Translations under genes and position numbers: made by a program
The notes under the pieces: model-generated
The model's database searches: none
What the model was told of the DNA's origin: nothing
The model's input: the letters and a program-made list of their open reading frames with translations, nothing else
DNA from: JAJZRJ01 sp040757055
GTDB taxonomy: Bacteria > Desulfobacterota > Desulfobulbia > Desulfobulbales > Desulfurivibrionaceae
Direction: 5' to 3'
NCBI GenBank assembly: GCA_040757055.1
Contig: JBFLXY010000001.1
Location: 473,874-537,873 of the forward strand
DNA: 64,000 nt
Shown here: positions 17,550-27,224 of the stretch, in pieces
Position numbering within the stretch: position 1 is the first letter of the stretch
Layout: each line of letters begins with the position of its first letter

Positions 17550-17566
17550 CCGGCCCGGACGCAGAC

Positions 17567-17603
17567 AGGCCCGGACCCCGTCATCACAACGGAACCCGGG
17601 CCT
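17567..17603. terminator. hairpin between convergent YcaO and cytochrome genes
   Basis: AGGCCCGG at 17567 pairs perfectly with CCGGGCCT at 17596, and an inner CCGT/ACGG pair extends the stem. No T-tract follows on either strand, so intrinsic termination is uncertain; the position between convergent stops favours it. Confidence 0.4.
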
Positions 17604-17657
17604 GCGCCGGATCGTCCTTCTCTTGTCGCCTTTCCCGACCGGGAAAGAACGCATTCA

Positions 17658-18080
17658 TCAGCCGCAACTTTCCGCGCTGTTGGCGTCGTAGGTGCCAAGG
17701 GCATTCCGGTAGAGATAATCGTTCACTTGGCGCAGCTGCTCCGCACCCAGTCCGGACCACGAGCCATCCCGGGCGCACCTGGGATATTTTTCAAAGAACA
17801 CGCGATCCCACCCCCGTGAGGTAAACGACTCACTGTGCAGAAAACGGGCGCCCTTGTCGTTTTGCCGCTGATGGCAGGACTTGCAGGTCTGCCGGAAAAG
17901 TGCCGCCCCCTCGCTGGCCCAGCTGCTGTTGGCAAAGGTCAGCACGCGGCACATCTGTGAGCCCTGATCAAACCGCGCACCCGGGACAATGCCCGCGGCA
18001 TCGGCCACGGCAACCGGTGCAGCCATCAGGAAAGCGATCGCGCCCGCCAGTACGGCGCATCTCCTCTGTTGCGTCTTCAT
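17658..18080 (-). CDS. periplasmic monoheme c-type cytochrome
   Basis: The protein of 140 residues has a signal peptide (hydrophobic AVLAGAIAFLMAAPVAV, cleaved near ADA) and a single heme c site CKSCH at about residues 79-83. The downstream part contains aromatic and methionine-free sequence, so the distal ligand is unclear. Two further cysteines (C57 and one near the C terminus, ESCG) could form a disulfide. Its role is probably periplasmic electron transfer, but no partner reductase is adjacent. The ATG at 18080 follows AAAGGAGGAG; an upstream in-frame start lacks a signal-peptide context. Confidence 0.8.
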   Translation of the reverse strand: MKTQQRRCAVLAGAIAFLMAAPVAVADAAGIVPGARFDQGSQMCRVLTFANSSWASEGAALFRQTCKSCHQRQNDKGARFLHSESFTSRGWDRVFFEKYPRCARDGSWSGLGAEQLRQVNDYLYRNALGTYDANSAESCG

Positions 18081-18137
18081 GGCTCCTCCTTTCACGCAAC
18101 GGCGACGCCACACCACTCCGCCATCGCTGTAGCTGAA

Positions 18138-18156
18138 GAGGGGAGGAAATCCCCTC
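18138..18156. repeat. perfect hairpin in the leader of the cytochrome gene
   Basis: GAGGGGA and TCCCCTC form a 7-bp perfect stem around GGAAA, 58 bp before the cytochrome start. No T-tract follows. Function unknown. Confidence 0.35.
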
Positions 18157-18214
18157 CTTCCCCTTTACCTCACCATACCTGTTCACCCTGGTCAATGTCT
18201 TTTTAAAGGACAAC

Positions 18215-18949
18215 TCAGGGGGCATGGAGTGCGGCCATTTCCGGGGTATAGTCACCCCCGGGGGATTGGTGGACAAAAAACGGCGGCAGCACGGCCAGCT
18301 CCTCGCCGCCGTTCTTCACCGCCTCGACCAGCACCAGCCGGGCGCCCGCGCCGGGATAGCCGTGAACGGTCTGCAGCCGCTTGGGCTCCAGGCACTGGCT
18401 CTTCAAAGACGTGATCAGGGCCGCCAGGCGCTCGGCGGGATAGACCACCGCGCAGCGCCCCCGGTTTTTGACGGCCACGGCCATGGCCGCCACTGCCTCG
18501 TTCAGGGTGAGGGTCAGTTCATGGCGGGCCCGGGCGGCCTCGTCCCCCAAGGTCTGGCGGCCGCTCTCGACCCTGCGGTAGGGCGGGTTCATCACCACCC
18601 GGTCAAAGGCACCTGCCGGCACATGGTCGCCAAGGGTACGGCAGTCGCCCTCCACCACCGTGATCCGTTCCTCACAGTGGTTCAGGGCGACGTTGCTGCG
18701 CAGGAGGCCGACAAGCCGCGGCTGCAGTTCCAGGGCCGTGAAGGCGACCTGCGGCTGGCGGAAGGCCATGATAAGGGAGACCACGCCATTGCCGGCGCAC
18801 AGCTCCAGCACCCGTTCACCGGGCCGGGGCAGGGCGAAGTGGGCCAGCAGCACGGCATCGATGGCGAAGCGGTACCCCTCCCGGTGCTGCAGGCAGGTGA
18901 GCCGGCCGGCAAAGAGGGTGTCGTGGGTGACCGCCGCCGTGCCTGCCAT
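18215..18949 (-). CDS. tRNA1(Val) m6A37-type methyltransferase, TrmN6 family
   Basis: This N6-adenine/guanine-type methyltransferase of 244 residues has an early FAIDAVLLAHF block, motif I VLELCAGNGVVSL near 46, the catalytic NPPY motif at about 119, and a C-terminal substrate-binding region. The N-terminal half and NPPY are shared with TrmN6 (YfiC), which methylates A37 of tRNA-Val; substrate specificity here is inferred. It begins four bases after the DUF1015 stop, so the two genes are cotranscribed. Confidence 0.8.
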   Translation of the reverse strand: MAGTAAVTHDTLFAGRLTCLQHREGYRFAIDAVLLAHFALPRPGERVLELCAGNGVVSLIMAFRQPQVAFTALELQPRLVGLLRSNVALNHCEERITVVEGDCRTLGDHVPAGAFDRVVMNPPYRRVESGRQTLGDEAARARHELTLTLNEAVAAMAVAVKNRGRCAVVYPAERLAALITSLKSQCLEPKRLQTVHGYPGAGARLVLVEAVKNGGEELAVLPPFFVHQSPGGDYTPEMAALHAP

Positions 18950-18953
18950 GGTG

Positions 18954-20309
18954 TCAGCGGATTGCTTCGTCGGGCACGATCTTGTTGAGCAGGAGGCCGG
19001 TGAGAATCTTGGGATAGAAGAAGGTGGACTTGTGCGGCATCACCAGCCCCTCGTCCGCCACCCGCCGGACCTGGGAGACCAGGGTGGCGTTCATCAGGAA
19101 GAGCAGCGGGGTATAACCGGCCGCCTCCTGTACCTCCTTGACCGCCCTGTCGAGGGCCTCGTCCGCATCGCTGTAATAGTCGAGGAGATCGCCCTGGACG
19201 CAGCGGGATTTCTCAAGGACGAGGAACCGGTCGAAGATCAGATCGGAGAGGGCCACCACGTCCAGATCACGCAGGGCCGCCGGATGATGGCCGGCCAGCC
19301 GCTCCATGGCCCCCTCTTTCATGGTCAGCAGGAAGGAACGGTCGGCGGCAGCGTGATAAAAGCCAAAGCGGGTCCGGTCGGGCGAGGCATCGGCCATCTT
19401 GTTGAAAAGATCGGCGAGGAGCATCTCCCGGCCGCCGTCAACAATCTCCTCCACACTGAATGCCTCGGCAAAGCGCGCCAGCAGTTCCTCCACCGTCAAA
19501 CGGCCCGGAGCCCGCACCAGCCGGTGGGTGGGCAGCACGGCCAACCCGGGCTCCTCCATGGGGCAGAGGTACATCATGGTGTGATTGTACGGGCTCTCCG
19601 GCGCCACGCTGCCGAGCCGCTCCCGCATCAGGGCCCGGAACTGCAGAGCCGTGGTGTAGCGGTGGTGGCCGTCGGCAATGTAGAGCGCCTTCTCGCGGAA
19701 GATCTCCTGCACCGCCGTGAGCGCTGCTGGATCGGTCACCCGCCAGAGCTGGTGGAGGCAGCCGTCATGGTCCGTGGCGCTGCAGAGCAATTCGGGTTTC
19801 GCCTCCTCCAGCCGCGCCAGCACCGCGCCTTTTTCGTCGGAATAGAGGGAAAAGATCGGGCTGAACTGGGCGTGGCAGGTATCGAGCAGCCGCAACCGGT
19901 CGCCCGTCACATTGGCAAAGGTCTTTTCGTGGGGTTTGACAATGCCCTCGGAAAACTCGGCAAGCCCCACCTGGGCGAGCAACCCCTTGCGGGTGCGCCG
20001 TTCGCCCGAGGGCAGGCTGTATTCCACATGGTAGATGTAGATGGCCGGCTGCGGATCGCGCACCAGCACCCCCTCCGCCTGCCAGCTTTCAAAGAGGCGG
20101 CGCGCCTCGTTGTAGCGCGCATCGGTCAACTCGTCCGCCTTGACGTTCTTGCTCAGGTCGAGGTGGATCATGTTGTAGGGGTTCCTGGCCATGAAGGCGG
20201 CCTGCGCCTCGCTGTCGATCACGTCGTAGGGCGGGGTGACCACGGCCTCCATGTTGGGAATCTTCGCCAGATTGTAGCGCAGGCCGCGAAACGGCGCGAT
20301 GACTGCCAT
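18954..20309 (-). CDS. DUF1015 family protein
   Basis: The 451-residue protein has the DUF1015 layout: an N-terminal APFRGLRYN and VVTPPYDVI (about 8-32), the conserved GHHRYTTAL motif near 216 and a C-terminal VMPHKSTFFYPKILTGLLLNK. The family is common in Desulfobacterota, clostridia and Thermotogales; members have been linked to amino-acid or serine metabolism, but no function is settled to my knowledge. I chose the ATG at 20309 (AAGGAG upstream) over a longer frame. It is the first gene of a pair with trmN6. Confidence 0.85.
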   Translation of the reverse strand: MAVIAPFRGLRYNLAKIPNMEAVVTPPYDVIDSEAQAAFMARNPYNMIHLDLSKNVKADELTDARYNEARRLFESWQAEGVLVRDPQPAIYIYHVEYSLPSGERRTRKGLLAQVGLAEFSEGIVKPHEKTFANVTGDRLRLLDTCHAQFSPIFSLYSDEKGAVLARLEEAKPELLCSATDHDGCLHQLWRVTDPAALTAVQEIFREKALYIADGHHRYTTALQFRALMRERLGSVAPESPYNHTMMYLCPMEEPGLAVLPTHRLVRAPGRLTVEELLARFAEAFSVEEIVDGGREMLLADLFNKMADASPDRTRFGFYHAAADRSFLLTMKEGAMERLAGHHPAALRDLDVVALSDLIFDRFLVLEKSRCVQGDLLDYYSDADEALDRAVKEVQEAAGYTPLLFLMNATLVSQVRRVADEGLVMPHKSTFFYPKILTGLLLNKIVPDEAIR

Positions 20310-20399
20310 GGAATTTCTCCTTGCTGACCGGCCGTGCCGGGCTGGACGCTCTTTCCCCTGTCCATTTTCACCGACATCAGGTAAAAATGAGGGCATCGT

Positions 20400-20430
20400 G
20401 GCCGGCTGCCCGAAGCGGAGGCGGCCGGCC
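20400..20430. repeat. strong GC-rich hairpin between divergent DUF1015 and queD
   Basis: GGCCGGCTGCC at 20400 and GGCGGCCGGCC at 20420 form an 11-bp stem (one T-G pair) with a 9-base loop. There is no T-tract and no preQ1 aptamer signature around it. It may insulate the two divergent transcripts or act in the queD leader. Confidence 0.4.
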
Positions 20431-20530
20431 CTTGTGTCAGTCCTTCATATTCAAAAACACGATGCTTTTCAAGGGAACTTTACCGTTGCCGGCACCAGCG
20501 GCTGCAACGTCGGAAGGGAGGAAAACCGCC

Positions 20531-20899
20531 ATGTTCGACATCTTCATCGACACCCATTTTTCCTCGGGCCACCACCTGCGCAACTACCCGGGCAACTGCG
20601 AGAAACCCCACGGCCACAACTGGAAGGTGACGGTCACGGTCCGCGCCACCGAGCTTGACGAACTCGGCATGGGCATCGATTTCCGGTCGCTCAAGGCCGC
20701 CACCAAGGCGGTGATCGATACCCTGGACCACACCGACCTCAACGAGCATCCCGCCTTCCGGAAATGCAATCCCTCCTCGGAGAACCTGGCCCGCCACATC
20801 TTCGAGGAGCTGAAGAAGAACCTCACCACCGAACGCTACCGCCCTTACAGCGTCACGGTGCGGGAGACCGACTCCTCCGGCGTGACGTACCATGAATGA
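20531..20899 (+). CDS. queD: 6-carboxytetrahydropterin synthase QueD
   Basis: QueD converts dihydroneopterin triphosphate to 6-carboxytetrahydropterin in queuosine/7-deazaguanine biosynthesis. The 122-residue protein has the zinc histidines HFSSGHHL and PHGHNW, the catalytic cysteine in NCEKPHGHNW, and the C-terminal VTVRETDSSGVTY containing the conserved glutamate. The start at 20531 follows GGGAGG. It overlaps queE by four bases; the next pathway enzymes (queC, queF) are not in the window. Confidence 0.95.
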   Translation: MFDIFIDTHFSSGHHLRNYPGNCEKPHGHNWKVTVTVRATELDELGMGIDFRSLKAATKAVIDTLDHTDLNEHPAFRKCNPSSENLARHIFEELKKNLTTERYRPYSVTVRETDSSGVTYHE

Positions 20900-21564
20900 T
20901 GGCCGCGCCCGCTGAGCCGACACTGCTTCTTTCCGAGATATTCTACAGCATCCAGGGGGAATCCTCCTGCGCCGGATACCCCTGCGTCTTTGTCCGCCTC
21001 AGCGGCTGCAACCTGCGCTGCCGATGGTGCGACGCCCGCTACACCTATGAAGAGCCGGGAACCCCGTGGGCGTTGCCGGCCATCCTCACCGAAATCGACC
21101 GCTATCCCGCCACCGCCCTGGTGGAGATCACCGGCGGCGAGCCCCTGCTCCAGGAAGGAGTTTATCCGCTGATGTCGCACCTGCTGGCCAGGGGCCGCAA
21201 CGTGCTGCTGGAGACCAACGGCTCCGTGGCGCTGGATCAGGTGCCCCAGGGCGTCATCACCATCATGGATGTCAAGTGCCCCGGCAGCACCATGGCCGAC
21301 CGGTTCGACCCCGCCAATCTCGCCAGGCTGAGGCCAGGGGACGAACTGAAATTCGTCCTCGCCTCGCGGGGTGATTACGAGTGGGCTACCGACTTCGTGC
21401 AGCGCCACGGCCTCATCGGCCGCTTCCCCATCCATTTCTCGCCGGTCACGACGGAACTGCCGCCCGCCGACCTCGCCGGCTGGCTCATGGCCGACGGCCT
21501 GCCGGTCCGGCTTCAGCTCCAGCTCCACACCCTGCTCTGGCCCGAGAAAACACGGGGCGTCTGA
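20896..21564 (+). CDS. queE: 7-carboxy-7-deazaguanine synthase QueE
   Basis: This radical SAM enzyme contracts 6-carboxytetrahydropterin to 7-carboxy-7-deazaguanine. The 222-residue protein has the family start FYSIQGESSCAGYPCVFVR and a radical SAM motif CNLRCRWC (C-x3-C-x2-C) near residues 37-44. VEITGGEPLLQ follows and then DVKCPGS. The start ATG overlaps the queD stop, so the two are translationally coupled. Confidence 0.95.
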   Translation: MMAAPAEPTLLLSEIFYSIQGESSCAGYPCVFVRLSGCNLRCRWCDARYTYEEPGTPWALPAILTEIDRYPATALVEITGGEPLLQEGVYPLMSHLLARGRNVLLETNGSVALDQVPQGVITIMDVKCPGSTMADRFDPANLARLRPGDELKFVLASRGDYEWATDFVQRHGLIGRFPIHFSPVTTELPPADLAGWLMADGLPVRLQLQLHTLLWPEKTRGV

Positions 21565-21585
21565 TCAGGGAAGCGAAACCGGCCG

Positions 21586-23868
21586 TTACTGCAGCCAGTC
21601 GTAGCGGAAGACCACGGTGCGGAAGAAGTCGATCATGGTCTGGCGGCGGCGGGCAATGCGGATCTGTTCCGGCACCAGGTCGGAGGTCTCGGCGGTGACG
21701 ATGGACATCTTGTATTCCATGTTCACCGCAAAGCGATTGTCGAGATACCAGGCATAGGTGAGGCCAAAAAGCAGCCCCGGCGGGGTGAACCCCTCGCTGC
21801 TGTTCACCACCCGCGTAAAAAGGAGTGGATTGGCAGCGGATTGCCGCATGCGGGCCAGGGTGAGATACTCGGTGAGCTCGGCCGGGGTGAAAAACCCGCG
21901 GCGCTCTTCGGCCCGGCGCAGGGTCACCTGGTAGATATAGCCCACCGCCTCGTCGCCAAGCCGCACCGGAACCTTCTCCTTGGCCGCGGCATAATCTCCC
22001 AGCAGTGACTGGCCCAGGGCCATCAGGAAGGCAGGCTCAAAACGTTCCGGGTCATCGGCCACATCGGCGCGGATCTTGATCAGCCGGTCTGCGGGGTCAT
22101 AGAAGGAAAAGACGTTGTCCCATTCCTGGCAACGGGCCCACTCGGGCAGCGGCACCAGCGCCACTCCGGCCAGATAATCGAGATGTTCCGGCAGGATGTC
22201 CCCGTGGCGCCAGAGGATATCCAGCACCTGGGCCAGCAGTTCCTCCGGCAAGGCGAGCCGGTCCAGACACGCGGCCAGGGTTGCCAGGCGCTGACTCGGC
22301 GTCTGCCGCCTGGGGTTCAGCCGGACGACCGGGGCCGGGGCAAGAGGGAGCCCGCTCTTCTCGCCCTGCGCCGCAAAGAGCCCGCGGATGGCCCACAGGG
22401 CTCGGATGGCCTGAGCCACCGAATCCGGATCGTGCTGGACCACGCGGCGGCGGTCGATGTCGTGTTGGGAATAGATCGAAGCCGCGATGGGAGCGAAGCC
22501 CAGGGCGCGGACCCGCGCGCGGTCGAGGTAGATGGGCATCTTGTTCTCCAGGGCATAGCTCTGGAGGATGGAGCCGGGAATCTCTTCGAGCCCCATGACC
22601 ATCACCTGCTCGAAGAGGCCGGCAATGCCGCCGGGGATATTGCGCTGGTAGGCGTTGAGCAGGTCGGAAACATGGAAGCGGTGTGCCGGGTCGCCCATGA
22701 CCAGATCGGTCTCTCCCGCCTGGACCCAGAGGTTCGAGATGAGCACCTTGAGGGCCGCCTGGTTGGCCCGGATCGCCTCGGCAATCCCCGGCACCTGGAG
22801 GATCGGCACGATACTGGTAAAGAGGCTGCCCGGCGCAAAAAGGATGATGTCGGCGGCGGCAATGGCGGCCAGCACCTCCGCCGGCACCTCGGGCTCGCCG
22901 GTGAATTCGACAAAGACCCGGTCTACCGCGCAGTGGCGGCGCGCCTGGCTCGATTTGTGCTCGCCGGCCACCAGCACCCCGTTGTCGTACAGGATCTTGA
23001 GTTGGGCCGGGGTGGTGGTGCAGGGCAGCACCGCATCACTGCTGGCGCCCAGGAGATCGGCCAGGAACTCAAGGCCGCCGACGACCGCCCTGCCCGGTAC
23101 CGCGGTGACGGCATCGGCGCCGCCCTGCTGGTAGATGGCCGCCACCACCAGCAGGTTGCCCAGGCAGTGCGGATGCGCAAGCTGGCCCTGGAGGAGCGGA
23201 TTGGTGCAGACCTCGTGCAGCAGCCAGTGCAGCGAGCGGCCCAGAAATTCGGGCAGCTCGGCAAGGCTCACTGCGCAACCGGCGAGCAGCTCCTCCACCG
23301 TGGAGACCTGCCCGTTGAAGCGATGGTTGAAAAGCGCATGGAGGCGTGCGGCCACCCGCGTCGCCTCCAGGTCGGTAAGGTCGTACTGTTTCTGGAGCCT
23401 GGTCTTTTGCACCGCCGAAAGCAGCACATGGCGCAGATCGCCGATGGCGATGAGCGGCAGCTCCTTGAGGAGTTCGCCGGTGGAGCCGCCGTCGTCGGTG
23501 ACGCAGATCACGGCCTGGGTCCGGGGGAAGAGGGCCTTCAGGCCATGGAAGGGGGCGCGGGGCCACTCGGGATTGCGGCTGTCGCCGCCGATGACGTTGG
23601 AAAGGCCGGTGCCGCCGCCAAAGACCACCACCCGCACGCCGCTGGTCTCGACGCTGTTGATGGACGCGGCCAAGTCGCGAAGCTGGGCCGCCACCCCGGC
23701 CGGCCCGGGAGGCGGGCCGGTCAGCGCCAGGGCAATGAGCTTCTCCGGCAGTTCGGCATAAGGCAGGAGATCGAGCGGCCCGAAGTGGGCCGCGGCCATC
23801 TCCTGCAACGCCGCGCCAATGGTCGTTTCCCCTCTCACCCCACCCCTCGCGGTTGTCATGCGAAACAC
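21586..23868 (-). CDS. YvcK/CofD-like protein with large N- and C-terminal extensions
   Basis: YvcK-like proteins bind nucleotide sugars, usually UDP-GlcNAc, and are needed for cell shape and growth on gluconeogenic carbon; CofD relatives transfer phospholactate. The conserved core begins at VVVFGGGTGLSNVIGG (about 80-95), with VTDDGGSTGELL and GDLRHVLLSA (about 122-150) and ILFAPGSLFTSI later on. Typical members have about 320 residues; this one has 760, with about 77 residues before the core and about 300 after. The tail (from about 480) contains no motif I recognise and ends in a charged helix and FFRTVVFRYDWLQ. The annotated start has no clear ribosome site; an in-frame ATG at 23859 is an alternative. 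It follows mdh by 60 bp on the same strand. Confidence 0.8.
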   Translation of the reverse strand: MFRMTTARGGVRGETTIGAALQEMAAAHFGPLDLLPYAELPEKLIALALTGPPPGPAGVAAQLRDLAASINSVETSGVRVVVFGGGTGLSNVIGGDSRNPEWPRAPFHGLKALFPRTQAVICVTDDGGSTGELLKELPLIAIGDLRHVLLSAVQKTRLQKQYDLTDLEATRVAARLHALFNHRFNGQVSTVEELLAGCAVSLAELPEFLGRSLHWLLHEVCTNPLLQGQLAHPHCLGNLLVVAAIYQQGGADAVTAVPGRAVVGGLEFLADLLGASSDAVLPCTTTPAQLKILYDNGVLVAGEHKSSQARRHCAVDRVFVEFTGEPEVPAEVLAAIAAADIILFAPGSLFTSIVPILQVPGIAEAIRANQAALKVLISNLWVQAGETDLVMGDPAHRFHVSDLLNAYQRNIPGGIAGLFEQVMVMGLEEIPGSILQSYALENKMPIYLDRARVRALGFAPIAASIYSQHDIDRRRVVQHDPDSVAQAIRALWAIRGLFAAQGEKSGLPLAPAPVVRLNPRRQTPSQRLATLAACLDRLALPEELLAQVLDILWRHGDILPEHLDYLAGVALVPLPEWARCQEWDNVFSFYDPADRLIKIRADVADDPERFEPAFLMALGQSLLGDYAAAKEKVPVRLGDEAVGYIYQVTLRRAEERRGFFTPAELTEYLTLARMRQSAANPLLFTRVVNSSEGFTPPGLLFGLTYAWYLDNRFAVNMEYKMSIVTAETSDLVPEQIRIARRRQTMIDFFRTVVFRYDWLQ

Positions 23869-23928
23869 GGTCCCGGCGCAGCGGCTACGGCAGCCAGCGC
23901 GCCGGGGCTCATCCCATCATAGCACAAA

Positions 23929-24858
<930 letters not shown>

Positions 24859-24923
24859 GCCAAACTCCTTCTTGTGCGTATCGAATGAATCTTGGGATTC
24901 CTGAACACTCGGTTGTGGCCGGG

Positions 24924-25694
24924 CTACTCGGCTCCGGCGCGGATCAGCTCCTCCACCCGCAAGAGATCCTTGGGGGTGTCCACCTCCACCGAGTCGTGCT
25001 CGGTGAGCACCACCCGGATGGTGTAGCCATACTCCAGCGCCCGCAGCTGTTCGAGCTTTTCGCACCGCTCCCACTCCCCTTCCGGCAGGCCGACAAAGGT
25101 GAGGAGAAAACCCTTGCGGTAGGCGTAGAAGCCGAGGTGTTTGTAGTAGGCCGGCACCCCCTCTTCGGGGTTCCTCAGAAACGGGATGGTGGAGCGGGAG
25201 AAATAGAGGGCATTGCCGTGGCGGTCGAAGACGGTCTTCACGTGGTTGGGGTCAATGATCTCCTCGGGCCGCACGATCTTGTAGATCAGGGTCGCCATGG
25301 GCAGGCCCGGGTCTTCGAGCAAGGGGGTCGCCACCTGGGCCACCACGGCGGCGTCGAACAGGGGCTGGTCGCCCTGGATGTTAACCACCACGTCCTGCTC
25401 GGCGATGTCCAAGAGGCTCGCGGCCTCGGCCAACCGGTCGGTGCCGGAAGGGTGGTCGGGCCGGGTCATCACCAACTCGCCGCCAAAACCGCGCACGCAG
25501 TCGGCAATCCGCTGGTCGTCGGTGGCTACCACCACGCGAGAGATGAGGGGCACCCTGGCGGCGCGGGCATAGACATGCTCGATCATCGGCCGGCCCATGA
25601 TCGGTGCCAGGGGCTTGCCCTCGAAACGGCTCGAATGGTAGCGGGCCGGGATGATCGCCACCACCTGGGGCGGCGCTTTATGGAGCGAATCCAT
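24924..25694 (-). CDS. kdsB: 3-deoxy-manno-octulosonate cytidylyltransferase
   Basis: KdsB activates Kdo with CTP to CMP-Kdo for lipid A core synthesis. The 256-residue protein shows AIIPARYHSSRFEGKPL near the N terminus (CTP binding), VVATDDQRI, NIQGDQPL and the conserved SRSTIPF and YKHLGFYAYRKGFL blocks, ending in SVEVDTPKDL. The family normally has about 250 residues. Seven genes away on the same strand lie KdnA- and KdnB-like genes; in Shewanella the KdsB relative activates 8-amino-Kdo, so this enzyme might accept both sugars. Confidence 0.95.
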   Translation of the reverse strand: MDSLHKAPPQVVAIIPARYHSSRFEGKPLAPIMGRPMIEHVYARAARVPLISRVVVATDDQRIADCVRGFGGELVMTRPDHPSGTDRLAEAASLLDIAEQDVVVNIQGDQPLFDAAVVAQVATPLLEDPGLPMATLIYKIVRPEEIIDPNHVKTVFDRHGNALYFSRSTIPFLRNPEEGVPAYYKHLGFYAYRKGFLLTFVGLPEGEWERCEKLEQLRALEYGYTIRVVLTEHDSVEVDTPKDLLRVEELIRAGAE

Positions 25695-25795
25695 GGTTGC
25701 CTCGACTGCGGTTCGATGGTAAGGAAAAGGGGCGTCCTTGCCCGCAAAACGAGTTTTTATACCCCATTTCCGAGAAAATCGCCAGCTTCCTGCCC

Positions 25796-26572
25796 ATGGC
25801 CGATTCTGCCAACCACATCGTGGCTGTTGCCTGCGAACAGCCGGTGCTTCTTTCCCGGGCCAGGCAGCTGGCCGAGGTCTTCCGCCTGCCGCTGGCCGAG
25901 AGCGAGGGGGAAGGGTTCCGCCACCTGCTCATGGTCACCGAGCAGCGGCTGGAACTGCGCCAGACCGGCAAGGGTGCGCCTGGTCCGATCTTCACCGACT
26001 TCCTGGCCGGGGCCGCCCAGTACCGTCGCAAGCACGGCGGCGGCCGCGACCAGGCCGTGGCCAAGGCAGTCGGGCTGCGCGGCAAGAATCTGCCCACGGT
26101 GCTCGATGCCACGGCAGGATTGGGCGGCGACAGCTTTGTCCTCGCCTGCCTGGGCTGTCAGGTGCAGATGATGGAACGCTCGCCGGTGATCTTCGCCCTC
26201 TTGGAAGACGGCATCAAACGCGCCATGGCGGACAAGGAGATCGGCCCGCTCATCCGGCGGCGGCTCAGACTCACCCTGGGCGACAGCCAGAAATTCCTCC
26301 AGGGGCTCACCAGGAACAAGCCCGAGGTGATCTACCTCGACCCCATGTACCCGCACCGGGAGAAGAACGCCCTGGCCAAAAAGGAGATGCGCATCCTGCG
26401 CGCCATTGTCGGCGACGATCAGGACGCGCATCTTCTGTTCCGCACCGCGCTTGCAAGCGGCGCGAGAAGGGTGGTGGTGAAACGCCCGCGCCTGGCCCCG
26501 CCGCTCGACAACCGGGAGCCCGATCTGGTGCTCCCCGGCAAGTCGAGCCGCTTCGATGTCTATTTTCCGTAA
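25796..26572 (+). CDS. rsmJ: 16S rRNA m2G1516 methyltransferase RsmJ
   Basis: The 258-residue protein matches RsmJ in order of blocks: IFTDFLAGAAQYRRKHGGGR, AVAKAVGLRG, the SAM motif DATAGLGGDSFVLACLGC, the catalytic DPMYPHREKNALAKKEMR, and a C-terminal VVVKRP and SSRFDVYFP. It modifies the small ribosomal subunit. The ATG at 25796 gives the family length; an upstream TTG-initiated extension is unlikely. No clear Shine-Dalgarno precedes it. The last 78 bp recur at 27234-27311 beyond the toxin-antitoxin genes. Confidence 0.92.
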   Translation: MADSANHIVAVACEQPVLLSRARQLAEVFRLPLAESEGEGFRHLLMVTEQRLELRQTGKGAPGPIFTDFLAGAAQYRRKHGGGRDQAVAKAVGLRGKNLPTVLDATAGLGGDSFVLACLGCQVQMMERSPVIFALLEDGIKRAMADKEIGPLIRRRLRLTLGDSQKFLQGLTRNKPEVIYLDPMYPHREKNALAKKEMRILRAIVGDDQDAHLLFRTALASGARRVVVKRPRLAPPLDNREPDLVLPGKSSRFDVYFP

Positions 26573-26607
26573 GCGCTCCCCTCGACGACAGCCACCCCGG
26601 TAATCAT

Positions 26608-26653
26608 TTGACCAAAACGTCACTGTGGATTATTATAGCTATCAAAATCCACA
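26608..26653 (+). promoter_or_regulatory. promoter and inverted-repeat operator of the MazEF-type module
   Basis: TTGACC at 26608-26613 and TATTAT at 26631-26636 are 17 bases apart. A perfect 8-bp inverted repeat, TGTGGATT (26624-26631) and AATCCACA (26646-26653), overlaps the -10 and the expected start site. Ribbon-helix-helix antitoxins normally repress at such palindromes. The segment is markedly more A/T-rich than its surroundings. Confidence 0.7.
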
Positions 26654-26668
26654 TCAAACAGGTGCGCC

Positions 26669-26902
26669 ATGAAAACCGTCCAGATGACCCTTGACAACGA
26701 TCTTGTGAACGCGGTGGATCGCATCTCCAAACAACTCCATACCAGCCGTTCCGCCTTCACCCGCATGGCGCTCCGCGAGGCGCTTGCCCGCCACGGCGTC
26801 AAGCAACAGGAACGCAGGCACCGCGAAGGCTACGAGCGGCAACCCACCACGGCCGATGAATTTTCCGTCTGGGAAACCGAGCAGGCATGGGGGGATGAAT
26901 GA
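26669..26902 (+). CDS. ribbon-helix-helix antitoxin (MazE-like)
   Basis: The 77-residue protein has an N-terminal ribbon-helix-helix DNA-binding domain: the strand KTVQMTL, then the helix LVNAVDRISKQL, a turn and RSAFTRMALREAL. A charged, probably disordered C-terminal tail (EGYERQPTTADEFS) would thread into the toxin. It overlaps the toxin gene by four bases (ATGA), the usual arrangement for stoichiometric control. It probably represses its own promoter through the inverted repeat just upstream. Confidence 0.85.
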   Translation: MKTVQMTLDNDLVNAVDRISKQLHTSRSAFTRMALREALARHGVKQQERRHREGYERQPTTADEFSVWETEQAWGDE

Positions 26903-27210
26903 AGCACGGCGAAATCCGCTGGTACAAATTTGCCCGGCCGGACAAGAAGAGGCCGGTCCTGATCCTGACCAGGGATTCGGTGCTGGAATATCTCGGCGAG
27001 GTCACCATCGCCCCGGTGACCAGCACGGTCCGCGACATCCCTTCCGAGGTTCTGCTCTCGAAAAGCGATGGCATGCCCCGCGACTGCGCCATCAACTGCG
27101 ATCACCTGCAAACCGTGGCCAAGGCCAACATCGGCGCCCTGGTCACCACCCTGCCGCCAGCCAAGATGGCCGATGTCGGCCGGGCAATCCGCTTTGCCCT
27201 GGATATTTGA
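26899..27210 (+). CDS. PemK/MazF-type endoribonuclease toxin
   Basis: The 103-residue protein is a MazF/PemK family member: GEIRWYKFARPDKKRPVLIL opens the SH3-like barrel, followed by ITIAPVTSTVRDIPSEV-like residues (VTIAPVTST) and NCDHLQTVAKANIG. The arginine after the first strand and the serine/threonine in PVTST are the usual catalytic residues. It cuts mRNA when freed from antitoxin. It is coupled to the antitoxin gene by overlap and followed by a duplicate fragment of the rsmJ 3' end. Confidence 0.9.
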   Translation: MKHGEIRWYKFARPDKKRPVLILTRDSVLEYLGEVTIAPVTSTVRDIPSEVLLSKSDGMPRDCAINCDHLQTVAKANIGALVTTLPPAKMADVGRAIRFALDI

Positions 27211-27224
27211 AAAGGAAGGCAGGA

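Noticed and set aside
17658..17670. Selenocysteine at the cytochrome 3' end (TGA TGA after a Cys-Gly)
   Set aside because: A second stop follows at once, there is no stem-loop, and the protein length is normal.
20310..20530. preQ1 riboswitch before queD
   Set aside because: The short conserved aptamer and its A-rich tail are absent; only a GC-rich hairpin is present.
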